From assembly GCA_002391385.1 (NCBI GenBank), contig DGEY01000007.1:1-20222 (forward strand): a stretch of 20,222 nucleotides of DNA. Direction: 5' to 3'. The notes beneath the pieces are model-generated. The model searched no databases. It saw only the letters and a list, made by a program, of their open reading frames with translations, and had not been told where the DNA came from. This stretch comes from Firmicutes bacterium UBA3914 (lineage in GTDB: Bacteria > Bacillota > Limnochordia > Darwinibacteriales > Darwinibacteriaceae). Position numbers and translations under genes: made by a program. Within the stretch, counting starts at the first letter, position 1. Each line of letters starts with the position of its first letter. Of this stretch, positions 20,080-20,222 are shown piece by piece.

Positions 20080-20222
20080 ATCGAGTAGGTAGCCGCTAGG
20101 TGATCAGCCTAGCGGCTTTCCTCTCACAGAACGGTGCGTACGGGCCGCGTACACCGCTCCTGAAGAATCTACCGCCGTTCGTAGAACTGCGACACAATCC
20201 CGACACTGTACTTCGTGAGGTC
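20080..20222 (-). mobile_element. Group II intron, 3' end (domains V and VI), partial
   Basis: Retroelement that self-splices from RNA and moves by reverse transcription. Domain V is at 20129-20159: GAGCGGTG pairs with CACCGTTC (8 bp) including the catalytic AGC, with a CG bulge and a TACG/CGTA upper stem. Domain VI (20080-20125) has AGCCGCTAGG paired perfectly with CCTAGCGGCT (20091-20117). Its basal helix GAGAGG pairs with CCT-A-CTC, leaving a bulged A at 20086, the seventh base from the 3' end. The intron ends in AT, fitting the usual 3' AY. Most of the intron lies to the right of the window. It interrupts the TPR-like gene. Confidence 0.88.
20169..20222 (-). CDS. C-terminal tail of the intron-encoded reverse transcriptase/maturase (partial)
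   Basis: The last 17 codons of a frame open to the window edge, ending DLTKYSVGIVSQFYERR and TAG at 20169-20171. The stop lies 9 bases before domain V. Intron-encoded proteins normally end in domain IV just upstream of domain V, so position supports the call. The tail is too short to recognise any domain; it may be another frame instead. Confidence 0.4.
   Translation of the reverse strand, partial: DLTKYSVGIVSQFYERR

Noticed and set aside
1..20222. CRISPR arrays, rRNA genes, insertion sequences with terminal repeats, replication origin
   Set aside because: No regularly spaced repeats, rRNA-like blocks, transposase motifs or DnaA-box clusters were seen; the only mobile element is the partial group II intron.

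Overview
The window looks like the chromosome of a Firmicutes-type (Bacillota) anaerobe. The signs are a T-box leader before serS, small families typical of this phylum (YqhV, YlbF, NusG domain II), strong GGAGG-type ribosome binding sites, and many TTG and GTG starts. The secreted alpha-amylase resembles, from memory, enzymes of thermophilic or halophilic clostridial relatives. I cannot name a species. Almost every gene is on the minus strand; the exceptions are one small gene (yqhV) and a terminator at the left edge belonging to a plus-strand gene outside the window.

Layout in minus-strand transcription order, from the right edge. (1) 20222-20080: the 3' end of a group II intron, with the tail of its encoded protein, domain V and domain VI including a bulged branch-point A. 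It interrupts a gene whose 3' exon (20079-19581) encodes a tetratricopeptide-like protein. (2) 19421-17880: a membrane protein of unknown function with a possible PD-(D/E)XK-like N-terminal module and a glycine-zipper segment, closed by a good intrinsic terminator. (3) 17748-16633: a TPR protein and a 72-residue Cys-containing protein. (4) 16463-11354: a starch block of secreted pullulanase with two CBM41 modules, mscL, and secreted GH13 alpha-amylase, closed by a terminator. (5) 11204-7578: a tight gene row of YchF-like GTPase, YlbF-family protein, endonuclease-IV-like TIM barrel and asnS. (6) 7309-7575 (+): yqhV. (7) 7262-4712: glyA and an MFS transporter. (8) 4705-3143: promoter, serine T-box and serS. 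(9) 3116-169: promoter, tRNA-Ser(UGA), NusG-II protein, response regulator and sensor kinase.

Functionally, the centre and left are ordinary housekeeping: charging of Ser and Asn, serine/glycine and one-carbon metabolism, envelope signalling. The starch block lets the cell degrade branched alpha-glucans outside the membrane. The right 2.3 kb is the accessory part, holding an intron-split gene and an uncharacterised membrane protein, and is the most likely place for undescribed biology. No stretch of more than 300 bases lacks a gene or an assigned leader.
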